DNA from: Pontederia crassipes
Lineage: Eukaryota > Streptophyta > Magnoliopsida > Commelinales > Pontederiaceae
NCBI GenBank assembly: GCA_030549335.1
Contig: CM060191.1
Span: 60,585,947 to 60,649,946 of the forward strand
Length of the DNA: 64,000 nt
Reading direction: 5' to 3'
A program made the position numbers and the translations under genes. Each line of letters begins with the position of its first letter. Positions within the stretch are counted from its first letter, which is position 1. The notes beneath the pieces were generated by a model that saw nothing but the letters and a program-made list of their open reading frames with translations, was not told where the DNA came from and made no database searches. Positions 44,998-56,507 of the stretch are shown piece after piece.

Positions 44998-46085
44998 CAG
45001 AAATGAATCAAGATTGTTTGGGCAATCATTTGACTCAAATCAGATTTTTCATTAATTCCTGAACAGAAATCAGAAATCTGATTTTTCTGGTTTTACATTT
45101 CTGAAATCTGATTTGTTATAAATCTGATCTTGCCATTTGAAGACCCCATTTGTATTTATAACTGAGAAGTTATCATTTGGTCTAACCCTTGTTCAGAAAT
45201 GAATCAAGAATCAATGGCAAGTTCTAGATACAAACCCAATTAGAATTCTGATTTCTATTTTCTGAAATCTGATTTTTTGAAATCTGAATTCTGATTTTCT
45301 TGGGCTGTTTGAATCTGATTGTCATTGGGGATTGAACTAATTGAACAACTGAGAGATTGACATCTATCCCAATCTTGTTCAGAAATGAATTGAGAAGCTT
45401 TAACATTCCTATGATTCAAAACTGATTTGGTTTTCCCTGATTTGAATGAATTGAATGAGTTGCTGATTTTTTGGTTTCCTAAATTCCAAAATCTGATTTC
45501 TTGGGCTTTTGAATCTGATTGTCATCTAGGATTAGATAATTGAATAGTTGAGATGCTAATATATGCCATGATCTTATTCAGAAATGAATCAAGATCATTG
45601 ACAATTCAGAATTCAAATCTGATTTTTTTTCCAAAATCTGATTTCTTAGTTTGATTCTAAATTCTATTTTCTGATTGTTTGGAATCTGATTTGCCAATTG
45701 TTAATCCCTATTTTATTCAAATCACTGAGAGGTGTACTCTAGGAATCCCTTGCAGTCCAGAGATGGGTCAAGGGGCATTTGACAAACTTGAATTCCATCA
45801 ATCCACATTGCTGATTTTTTCAGAAATGCTGATTTCTGTTTTCTCATTTTTCTAACTTCTGATTTCCATTGTCAACCCTCATATTAATCCACTACTGAGA
45901 GGTAGTCTTAAGGGCTTCTTTGAGATCCAGAGATGGGCCAAGGAGCAATGGAAATTATGAACTCATGTGGCCATATGGTTTGCATTTCCAATTGAGTGTG
46001 TTTGTGTGGATTCCAATTTATTTTGCAACCGAGAGGTTGATTTTGAATCTCCCTTGAATTCAGAGATGAATCATGGAACACAAGC
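44998..46085. repeat. Degenerate ~130-200 bp sub-repeats within the unit
   Basis: The motif CAGAAATGAATCAAG or a variant (CAGAGATGGGTCAAGG) occurs at 44998, 45194, 45380, 45579, 45758, 45928 and 46061, spaced 196, 186, 199, 179, 170 and 133 bases apart. In most intervals it is preceded by AACTGAGAGGTTG-like words. Between them TCTGATTT words recur every few tens of bases. This ancient substructure is copied in every 1764-bp unit. Confidence 0.8.
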
Positions 46086-49000
46086 ACCATTATTGAGTAT
46101 ATTTTATCCTGGTTTGGTTGATTGGAATGATTCCATCTTTTTATGATTGTAAATGCAAGTTATCATTCCAAACTTCCTTGAATTGCAAAAAATCAGCATT
46201 GAATCTTTCTTTTGAGCCCAATGATAACTTGATTTTCAGTGAGGACCCTCTTTTGATTCAACCTAGCTAACAATTATATAATCATATATTGCTTAGTTAG
46301 AAGCCAATTGAGCTGTGTGAACACCCATATTCAAGTTGAATCAAAAGTTGGACATTTAGTGATAACTTGTTCCATTCCATCCTTAATTAATTTAGATGAA
46401 TCCCAAATCCTAGAAGAACCTTCCTCATAGATAGTTAAACATTTTTAGACTTCATTCTAGCATTTATAATTCAGTTTTGATAAATTTCCAAAACCCAAAA
46501 ATCTGTTATCATTTCAATTTCCATAAAAAAATATGTTTTCACTTCCCTTTGAAAATCTGTTTTTAGCCATTAAAGTAGAACTAATTTAGATTGTTTTAGG
46601 GTGTCTTAGACTTCAAATTCTTGTGGATACGACAACCTGAGTCTACTACAACTTACCTGTGCACTTGCAGCTAGTGAGTTGGGAGACCAAAAAAATGAAA
46701 AATTGACATTTTCTTTAATTTCAGCAAGTTATCACTAGAAAACCCAAATATCACTATCAAGTTTTTGTGAATCAAGATTGTTTGGGCAATCATTTGACTC
46801 AAATCAGATTTTTCATTAATTCCTGAACAGAAATCAGAAATCTGATTTTTCTGGTTTTACATTTCTGAAATCTGATTTGTTATAAATCTGATCTTGCCAT
46901 TTGAAGACCCCATTTGTATTTATAACTGAGAAGTTATCATTTGGTCTAACCCTTGTTCAGAAATGAATCAAGAATCAATGGCAAGTTCTAGATACAAACC
47001 CAATTAGAATTCTGATTTCTATTTTCTGAAATCTGATTTTTTGAAATCTGAATTCTGATTTTCTTGGGCTGTTTGAATCTGATTGTCATTGGGGATTGAA
47101 CTAATTGAACAACTGAGAGGTTGACATCTATCCCAATCTTGTTCAGAAATGAATTGAGAAGCTTTGACATTCCTATGATTCAAAACTGATTTGGTTTTCC
47201 CTGATTTGAATGAATTGAATGAGTTGCTGATTTTTTGGTTTCCTGAATTCCAAAATCTGATTTCTTGGGCTTTTGAATCTGATTGTCATCTAGGATTAGA
47301 TAATTGAATAGTTGAGATGCTAATATATGCCATGATCTTATTCAGAAATGAATCAAGATCATTGACAATTCAGAATTCAAATCTGATTTTTTTTCCAAAA
47401 TCTGATTTCTTAGTTTGATTCTAAATTCTATTTTCTGATTGTTTGGAATCTGATTTGCCAATTGTTAATCCCTATTTTATTCAAATCACTGAGAGGTGTA
47501 CTCTAGGAATCCCTTGCAGTCCAGAGATGGGTCAAGGGGCATTTGACAAACTTGAATTCCATCAATCCACATTGCTGATTTTTTCAGAAATGCTGATTTC
47601 TGTTTTCTCATTTTTCTAACTTCTGATTTCCATTGTCAACCCTCATATTAATCCACTACTGAGAGGTAGTCTTAAGGGCTTCTTTGAGATCCAGAGATGG
47701 GCCAAGGAGCAATGGAAATTATGAACTCATGTGGCCATATGGTTTGCATTTCCAATTGAGTGTGTTTGTGTGGATTCCAATTTATTTTACAACCGAGAGG
47801 TTGATTTTGAATCTCCCTTGAATTCAGAGATGAATCATGGAACACAAGCACCATTATTGAGTATATTTTATCCTGGTTTGGTTGATTGGAATGATTCCAT
47901 CTTTTTATGATTGTAAATGCAAGTTATCATTCCAAACTTCCTTGAATTGCAAAAAATCAGCATTGAATCTTTCTTTTGAGCCCAATGATAACTTGATTTT
48001 CAGTGAGGACCCTCTTTTGATTCAACCTAGCTAACAATTATATAATCATATATTGCTTAGTTAGAAGCCAATTGAGCTGTGTGAACACCCATATTCAAGT
48101 TGAATCAAAAGTTGGACATTTAGTGATAACTTGTTCCATTCCATCCTTAATTAATTTAGATGAACCCCAAATCCTAGAAGAACCTTCCTCATAGATAGTT
48201 AAACATTTTTAGACTTCATTCTAGCATTTATAATTCAGTTTTGATAAATTTCCAAAACCCAAAAATCTGTTATCATTTCAATTTCCATAAAAAAATATGT
48301 TTTCACTTCCCTTTGAAAATCTATTTTTAGCCATTAAAGTAGAACTAATTTAGATTGTTTTAGGGTGTCTTAGACTTCAAATTCTTGTGGATACGACAAC
48401 CTGAGTCTACTACAACTTACCTGTGCACTTGCAGCTAGTGAGTTGGGAGACCAAAAAAATGAAAAATTGACATTTTCTTTAATTTCAGCAAGTTATCACT
48501 AGAAAACCCAAATATCACTATCAAGTTTTTGTGAATCAAGATTGTTTGGGCAATCATTTGACTCAAATCAGATTTTTCATTAATTCCTGAACAGAAATCA
48601 GAAATCTGATTTTTCTGGTTTTACATTTCTGAAATCTGATTTGTTATAAATCTGATCTTGCCATTTGAAGACCCCATTTGTATTTATAACTGAGAAGTTA
48701 TCATTTGGTCTAACCCTTGTTCAGAAATGAATCAAGAATCAATGGCAAGTTCTAGATACAAACCCAATTAGAATTCTGATTTCTATTTTCTGAAATCTGA
48801 TTTTTTGAAATCTGAATTCTGATTTTCTTGGGCTGTTTGAATCTGATTGTCATTGGGGATTGAACTAATTGAACAACTGAGAGGTTGACATCTATCCCAA
48901 TCTTGTTCAGAAATGAATTGAGAAGCTTTGACATTCCTATGATTCAAAACTGATTTGGTTTTCCCTGATTTGAATGAATTGAATGAGTTGCTGATTTTTT

Positions 49001-52000
49001 GGTTTCCTGAATTCCAAAATCTGATTTCTTGGGCTTTTGAATCTGATTGTCATCTAGGATTAGATAATTGAATAGTTGAGATGCTAATATATGCCATGAT
49101 CTTATTCAGAAATGAATCAAGATCATTGACAATTCAGAATTCAAATCTGATTTTTTTTCCAAAATCTGATTTCTTAGTTTGATTCTAAATTCTATTTTCT
49201 GATTGTTTGGAATCTGATTTGCCAATTGTTAATCCCTATTTTATTCAAATCACTGAGAGGTGTACTCTAGGAATCCCTTGCAGTCCAGAGATGGGTCAAG
49301 GGGCATTTGACAAACTTGAATTCCATCAATCCACATTGCTGATTTTTTCAGAAATGCTGATTTCTGTTTTCTCATTTTTCTAACTTCTGATTTCCATTGT
49401 CAACCCTCATATTAATCCACTACTGAGAGGTAGTCTTAAGGGCTTCTTTGAGATCCAGAGATGGGCCAAGGAGCAATGAAAATTATGAACTCATGTGGCC
49501 ATATGGTTTGCATTTCCAATTGAGTGTGTTTGTGTGGATTCCAATTTATTTTGCAACCGAGAGGTTGATTTTGAATCTCCCTTGAATTCAGAGATGAATC
49601 ATGGAACACAAGCACCATTATTGAGTATATTTTATCCTGGTTTGGTTGATTGGAATGATTCCATCTTTTTATGATTGTAAATGCAAGTTATCATTCCAAA
49701 CTTCCTTGAATTGCAAAAAATCAGCATTGAATCTTTCTTTTGAGCCCAATGATAACTTGATTTTCAGTGAGGACCCTCTTTTGATTCAACCTAGCTAACA
49801 ATTATATAATCATATATTGCTTAGTTAGAAGCCAATTGAGCTGTGTGAACACCCATATTCAAGTTGAATCAAAAGTTGGACATTTAGTGATAACTTGTTC
49901 CATTCCATCCTTAATTAATTTAGATGAACCCCAAATCCTAGAAGAACCTTCCTCATAGATAGTTAAACATTTTTAGACTTCATTCTAGCATTTATAATTC
50001 AGTTTTGATAAATTTCCAAAACCCAAAAATCTGTTATCATTTCAATTTCCATAAAAAAATATGTTTTCACTTCCCTTTGAAAATCTGTTTTTAGCCATTA
50101 AAGTAGAACTAATTTAGATTGTTTTAGGGTGTCTTAGACTTCAAATTCTTGTGGATACGACAACCTGAGTCTACTACAACTTACCTGTGCACTTGCAGCT
50201 AGTGAGTTGGGAGACCAAAAAAATGAAAAATTGACATTTTCTTTAATTTCAGCAAGTTATCACTAGAAAACCCAAATATCACTATCAAGTTTTTGTGAAT
50301 CAAGATTGTTTGGGCAATCATTTGACTCAAATCAGATTTTTCATTAATTCCTGAACAGAAATCAGAAATCTGATTTTTCTGGTTTTACATTTCTGAAATC
50401 TGATTTGTTATAAATCTGATCTTGCCATTTGAAGACCCCATTTGTATTTATAACTGAGAAGTTATCATTTGGTCTAACCCTTGTTCAGAAATGAATCAAG
50501 AATCAATGGCAAGTTCTAGATACAAACCCAATTAGAATTCTGATTTCTATTTTCTGAAATCTGATTTTTTGAAATCTGAATTCTGATTTTCTTGGGCTGT
50601 TTGAATCTGATTGTCATTGGGGATTGAACTAATTGAACAACTGAGAGGTTGACATCTATCCCAATCTTGTTCAGAAATGAATTGAGAAGCTTTGACATTC
50701 CTATGATTCAAAACTGATTTGGTTTTCCCTGATTTGAATGAATTGAATGAGTTGCTGATTTTTTGGTTTCCTGAATTCCAAAATCTGATTTCTTGGGCTT
50801 TTGAATCTGATTGTCATCTAGGATTAGATAATTGAATAGTTGAGATGCTAATATATGCCATGATCTTATTCAGAAATGAATCAAGATCATTGACAATTCA
50901 GAATTCAAATCTGATTTTTTTTCCAAAATCTGATTTCTTAGTTTGATTCTAAATTCTATTTTCTGATTGTTTGGAATCTGATTTGCCAATTGTTAATCCC
51001 TATTTTATTCAAATCACTGAGAGGTGTACTCTAGGAATCCCTTGCAGTCCAGAGATGGGTCAAGGGGCATTTGACAAACTTGAATTCCATCAATCCACAT
51101 TGCTGATTTTTTCAGAAATGCTGATTTCTGTTTTCTCATTTTTCTAACTTCTGATTTCCATTGTCAACCCTCATATTAATCCACTACTGAGAGGTAGTCT
51201 TAAGGGCTTCTTTGAGATCCAGAGATGGGCCAAGGAGCAATGGAAATTATGAACTCATGTGGCCATATGGTTTGCATTTCCAATTGAGTGTGTTTGTGTG
51301 GATTCCAATTTATTTTGCAACCGAGAGGTTGATTTTGAATCTCCCTTGAATTCAGAGATGAATCATGGAACACAAGCACCATTATTGAGTATATTTTATC
51401 CTGGTTTGGTTGATTGGAATGATTCCATCTTTTTATGATTGTAAATGCAAGTTATCATTCCAAACTTCCTTGAATTGCAAAAAATCAGCATTGAATCTTT
51501 CTTTTGAGCCCAATGATAACTTGATTTTCAGTGAGGACCCTCTTTTGATTCAACCTAGCTAACAATTATATAATCATATATTGCTTAGTTAGAAGCCAAT
51601 TGAGCTGTGTGAACACCCATATTCAAGTTGAATCAAAAGTTGGACATTTAGTGATAACTTGTTCCATTCCATCCTTAATTAATTTAGATGAACCCCAAAT
51701 CCTAGAAGAACCTTCCTCATAGATAGTTAAACATTTTTAGACTTCATTCTAGCATTTATAATTCAGTTTTGATAAATTTCCAAAACCCAAAAATCTGTTA
51801 TCATTTCAATTTCCATAAAAAAATATGTTTTCACTTCCCTTTGAAAATCTATTTTTAGCCATTAAAGTAGAACTAATTTAGATTGTTTTAGGGTGTCTTA
51901 GACTTCAAATTCTTGTGGATACGACAACCTGAGTCTACTACAACTTACCTGTGCACTTGCAGCTAGTGAGTTGGGAGACCAAAAAAATGAAAAATTGACA

Positions 52001-53815
52001 TTTTCTTTAATTTCAGCAAGTTATCACTAGAAAACCCAAATATCACTATCAAGTTTTTGTGAATCAAGATTGTTTGGGCAATCATTTGACTCAAATCAGA
52101 TTTTTCATTAATTCCTGAACAGAAATCAGAAATCTGATTTTTCTGGTTTTACATTTCTGAAATCTGATTTGTTATAAATCTGATCTTGCCATTTGAAGAC
52201 CCCATTTGTATTTATAACTGAGAAGTTATCATTTGGTCTAACCCTTGTTCAGAAATGAATCAAGAATCAATGGCAAGTTCTAGATACAAACCCAATTAGA
52301 ATTCTGATTTCTATTTTCTGAAATCTGATTTTTTGAAATCTGAATTCTGATTTTCTTGGGCTGTTTGAATCTGATTGTCATTGGGGATTGAACTAATTGA
52401 ACAACTGAGAGGTTGACATCTATCCCAATCTTGTTCAGAAATGAATTGAGAAGCTTTGACATTCCTATGATTCAAAACTGATTTGGTTTTCCCTGATTTG
52501 AATGAATTGAATGAGTTGCTGATTTTTTGGTTTCCTGAATTCCAAAATCTGATTTCTTGGGCTTTTGAATCTGATTGTCATCTAGGATTAGATAATTGAA
52601 TAGTTGAGATGCTAATATATGCCATGATCTTATTCAGAAATGAATCAAGATCATTGACAATTCAGAATTCAAATCTGATTTTTTTTCCAAAATCTGATTT
52701 CTTAGTTTGATTCTAAATTCTATTTTCTGATTGTTTGGAATCTGATTTGCCAATTGTTAATCCCTATTTTATTCAAATCACTGAGAGGTGTACTCTAGGA
52801 ATCCCTTGCAGTCCAGAGATGGGTCAAGGGGCATTTGACAAACTTGAATTCCATCAATCCACATTGCTGATTTTTTCAGAAATGCTGATTTCTGTTTTCT
52901 CATTTTTCTAACTTCTGATTTCCATTGTCAACCCTCATATTAATCCACTACTGAGAGGTAGTCTTAAGGGCTTCTTTGAGATCCAGAGATGGGCCAAGGA
53001 GCAATGGAAATTATGAACTCATGTGGCCATATGGTTTGCATTTCCAATTGAGTGTGTTTGTGTGGATTCCAATTTATTTTGCAACCGAGAGGTTGATTTT
53101 GAATCTCCCTTGAATTCAGAGATGAATCATGGAACACAAGCACCATTATTGAGTATATTTTATCCTGGTTTGGTTGATTGGAATGATTCCATCTTTTTAT
53201 GATTGTAAATGCAAGTTATCATTCCAAACTTCCTTGAATTGCAAAAAATCAGCATTGAATCTTTCTTTTGAGCCCAATGATAACTTGATTTTCAGTGAGG
53301 ACCCTCTTTTGATTCAACCTAGCTAACAATTATATAATCATATATTGCTTAGTTAGAAGCCAATTGAGCTGTGGGAACACCCATATTCAAGTTGAATCAA
53401 AAGTTGGAGATTTAGTGATAACTTGTTCCATTCCATCCTTAATTAATTTAGATGAACCCCAAATCCTAGAAGAACCTTCCTCATAGATAGTTAAACCTTT
53501 TTAGACTTCATTCTAGCATTTATAATTCAGTTTTGATAAATTTCCAAAACCCAAAAATCTGTTATCATTTCAATTTCCATAAAAAAATATGTTTTCACTT
53601 CCCTTTGAAAATCTGTTTTTAGCCATTAAAGTAGAACTAATTTAGATTGTTTTAGGGTGTCTTAGACTTCAAATTCTTGTGGATACGACAACCTGAGTCT
53701 ACTACAACTTACCTGTGCACTTGCAGCTAGTGAGTTGGGAGACCAAAAAAATGAAAAATTGACATTTTCTTTAATTTCAGCAAGTTATCACTAGAAAACC
53801 CAAATATCACTATCA
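45004..53815. repeat. Tandem array of five 1764-bp units
   Basis: Units are 45004-46767, 46768-48531, 48532-50295, 50296-52059 and 52060-53815; the last is 8 bases short. They are nearly identical, with only a handful of substitutions each. Unit 1 has the most private differences, such as GAGAGATTGACA where the others read GAGAGGTTGACA. Each unit ends with the LTR terminus CTATCA plus AGTTTTTG, then restarts at TGAATCAAGATTG; the final unit ends at CTATCA and passes straight into LINE sequence. The pairs of ~60-codon minus-strand ORFs in each unit recur only because the DNA repeats. Confidence 0.97.
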
Positions 53816-53821
53816 CTAGGT

Positions 53822-54055
53822 TCAGGTGTTCGTATCACCTCCTAAGCAAATCCTAACATGGAACTGTAGAGGAGCTCTCAGAAGTAAGGTTCATGATAAG
53901 CTCACGGACCTCATTAAAATATATCACCCATATATTATTGCATTAGTAGAAACTCATGCTCCTGAGGAAAGATCTGAGAGGGTAGTAAAAAAGCTTAGCT
54001 ATCAGGGGCATCACTTGTTATTTTTCCCTTCATTTAGTTTACAATATACTAATAT
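53822..54055 (+). pseudogene. LINE ORF2 endonuclease N-terminus
   Basis: Translation QILTWNCRGALRSKVHDKL, then YIIALVETHAPEERSE and QGHHLLFF, is the start of an APE-type endonuclease of plant L1-like LINEs: the WNCRG opening and the VETH catalytic-Glu motif are present. Similarity fades at ~54020, where AT-rich foreign sequence begins; the frame stops at 54059. The His and later Asp motifs are absent. Confidence 0.85.
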
Positions 54056-54708
54056 TTGAACTTTAACTTATGAATTATTATTTTATCCAAAATTTTAATA
54101 ACATAAATGTATATTATAATGTAAGTTAATTATATACTAATAATATTATATATATAATATTTGTTATATTAGATAAATTAGTTAGAGATGAATGGTACAA
54201 ACTTCTTTGTTATATGTATAATATACAATAAAACTATAACATACTTAATATAGTATAGTATTACATATAATATATATATATATACAAATTTAAAATTTCT
54301 TTAATTTAATATTTAATAAGTTCAAATTATACTATATATTCATTTATAAAATATATAATCTTTTCATAATATTTGGGAAAAAATATTTATAAAAATTTTA
54401 AAGAAAAGAAAATTTATATATAATAATGAGATTTAGTAAGATTTTCATTTATTAAGTGTGTAATAATTTTAACATCAAATTTTATATTTAAATTTTATGA
54501 TTTATGATTATAAATTTTTATAATTATATTTTGACGTAGGTATAAATATTCAAAATATAATAACTTAATTTAATATACCATATTAAATATAATATTTTAT
54601 TACTATCCGGTCCGACCGACCGGTCCAGCCGGTTCGACCGGTCCAACCTGAAACGGACACTTGTCCGGATCGTTGTCCGGTCCGATCCTAACAACATTGC
54701 CTAGAACC
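54056..54708. other. AT-rich insertion with a hAT-like right end
   Basis: Very AT-rich with no ORF, ending in a CCGGTCC/GGTTCGACC-rich arm at ~54607-54695. The reverse complement of that arm begins CAATGTTGTTAGGATCGG, close to the end of the hAT-like elements at 577 and 31858. The left end is not clear and no TSD is seen. Probably a decayed relative that replaced or deleted LINE sequence. Confidence 0.45.
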
Positions 54709-56452
54709 TGTTGGAGCAAAGTTGTTAATACATATATAATTATATTTTGATGATACAAACTTCAAAAGATTAAGAGCTATATTTAAAATGTCAAAAAAGT
54801 TTAAATAGAAATGAGTGACTTCATGCACTAAACTTTTAATTAATATTTGTCTATGTTTGCATAAAATTTATATTAAGAGGTGAATATAAAAGTTATAGAT
54901 AACTTTATTATCTTTCTAAAAAATTAAGAATCACCTCATTGGGACAATCACATAAAACGCTATGTTTAAATGAAGCTTGAAAAGTTGAAATTGCATTTGA
55001 TATTTTTATGTACTAAACTTGTACTTAATATTTGAGTATTCCATCATGAGATTTGGATAAAAAGATTAATATAAAAGTTATATATAATCCTCTTATATTT
55101 TCATAGAATTAAGAATTATCTCATTTGGACAATCGTATCAAAAGTTATGTCAAAAATAGTGAAGATCGACAAGTTCTATTCGAAGTTGATAATTTTATGT
55201 GCTGAACTTTCATTAAATATTTGATTACTTTATCAACTGATTTGGGATAAGAGGTGATCATGAAAATTGTAAATAAAAGTGTTAGCTTTTCATAGAATCA
55301 AATATCATCTCATTTGGATACTGGTATGAAAAGTTATGTATAAAAGAGTAAATATATAAAATGTTTCATTTGAAATGGACAACTTTATGCACTGAACTTT
55401 CATTGAATATTTGACTATGATCTCATTGGATTTTGAATGAATGATGAATACAAAAATTGTAGAGCATTTTGTTATCTTTCCATAGAATTAAATATTTACT
55501 CATTTGGATAACTGTGCAAAATGTTATGTATAAAAGAGTGCAGGTCTATCAGGCTGTCAATGACAAAACGATCGACCGATACATTAACGGTCGACCGTTA
55601 TGGGTAAAAAAGGATGTACGAATTAAAACGGACGACCGAAGGTGTTTTCGGAATGATCGCTAATCACAGAGACCAAAGACATTTCTAAAACGGACGACTG
55701 AAATATTAACGGTCGACCGTTATGGGAGCAAAAGCAATAACAACGGCTAAAATCCTTCTACGAACTACCATCAACGGAGAACTGCGCAGAAAAGACAAGC
55801 GCAACGGCTAGTTACTATTCATAATGGTCGACCGTTATCTAAAACGGTCGACTGTTATAGAGCTGATAGCACAATCTTTTTGAATTACTTTACAACGGCC
55901 AAATTTTCAAGAGAAGCCTATAAAAGGGATTTAAAAGATTGAAGGAAGACCAACTAAGCAAGGCAAATCATTCTAGAGATCCCTTCAAATTCAAAGCATT
56001 TTTCTTGCGCCAAAGTTGCAAATCATCCCTTTCCTCTTCTAGTTTCTTAGTGAAAACATTATTTGTAAGAAGAGAGCATTGGGGGGAATTCTTGTTTAGA
56101 TAGTTTTTTAGAGCTCCTTATAAGAAGATGTGTGCCTTACCTCTTGAGCAAAGAAGAAGATGTTATGGTGTAAAAAGGTTTATTCTCTCCCTACAAGAAA
56201 AGAGAAAGATAGTGAATCTCCGGCGGTCTCGAGGTCGAGAAGTCGGAGCGGGGATGTAGGTCAAGGTGTGACTGAACCTTGTCAACAAATCACCGTGCAT
56301 CTCGAGTTTATCTTTCTCTCTCTCATTTCTACTCTATTATTCATGTGATTTGATTGCTATTGTGTTGGTTTAAATAGCGATGATTTTCGTAAAATCGATA
56401 TTTTCGATTTAAACACCAATTCACCACCCTCTTGGTGCCTTGTGATCCTACA
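54709..56452 (+). repeat. 5' LTR of the copia-type element
   Basis: Promoter-proximal DNA at 55560-55860 carries several AACGGTCGACCGTT palindromes or halves. A TATA box, TATAAAAG, lies at 55919-55926 (62910 in the partner LTR). The outermost ~850 bp hold a degenerate repeat with CATTTGGA(C/T)A, ACTTTCATTAAATATTTGA and AAAAGTTATGT at ~190-230 bp intervals. Confidence 0.9.
55919..55926 (+). promoter_or_regulatory. LTR TATA box
   Basis: TATAAAAG, just downstream of the GGTCGACC palindrome cluster and conserved in the 3' LTR (~62910). It should drive element transcription from about 55950. Confidence 0.6.
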
Positions 56453-56454
56453 AT

Positions 56455-56466
56455 TGGTATCAGAGC
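56455..56466 (+). other. Primer-binding site of the copia-type element
   Basis: TGGTATCAGAGC, complementary to the initiator tRNA-Met 3' end, two bases after the 5' LTR. Confidence 0.9.
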
Positions 56467-56507
56467 AAGGTTGCTCTTATTTTAAAGATTTAATCATCTT
56501 TTAGAGC

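Larger units (their letters stand above)
43438..53815 (+). mobile_element. Ty3/gypsy-type LTR with internally amplified 3' half
   Basis: Inserted in the LINE between ORF1 (ends ~43303) and the ORF2 endonuclease (from 53822). It starts TGATTTTAAC and ends AATATCACTATCA, the TG...CA form; the flanking 5-mers CTATA and CTAGG match only at CTA, so the TSD is weak. The unique 5' part (43438-45003) has a TATA box at 44459. A leader with ATGAGGAGCTAAACTCC and TTCTAGGATAGGG (~44624-44660) is typical of Athila/Tat-class gypsy elements. The 3' end has GTGGATACGACAACCTGAG and CCTGTGCACTTGCAG ending ATCAAGTTTTTG, again that class just before its PBS. From 45004 the 3' half is repeated five times. There is no coding capacity and no internal gag/pol. 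Confidence 0.7.

Noticed and set aside
45224-53146. Ten ~60-codon minus-strand ORFs repeated through the array
   Set aside because: They repeat only because the DNA repeats at 1764 bp. They have no domain, run through the TCTGATTT-rich sub-repeats and sit in an LTR.
43438-53815. Helitron as the source of the array
   Set aside because: The right end has CTAG nearby but is followed by G rather than T, there is no 3' hairpin or A/T target and no Rep/helicase. LTR-type ends and gypsy leader motifs fit better, though the TSD is weak.
56455-56466. tRNA gene suggested by TGGTATCAGAGC and the similar sites at 42109 and 19101
   Set aside because: These are primer-binding sites adjoining LTRs; no tRNA cloverleaf surrounds them.
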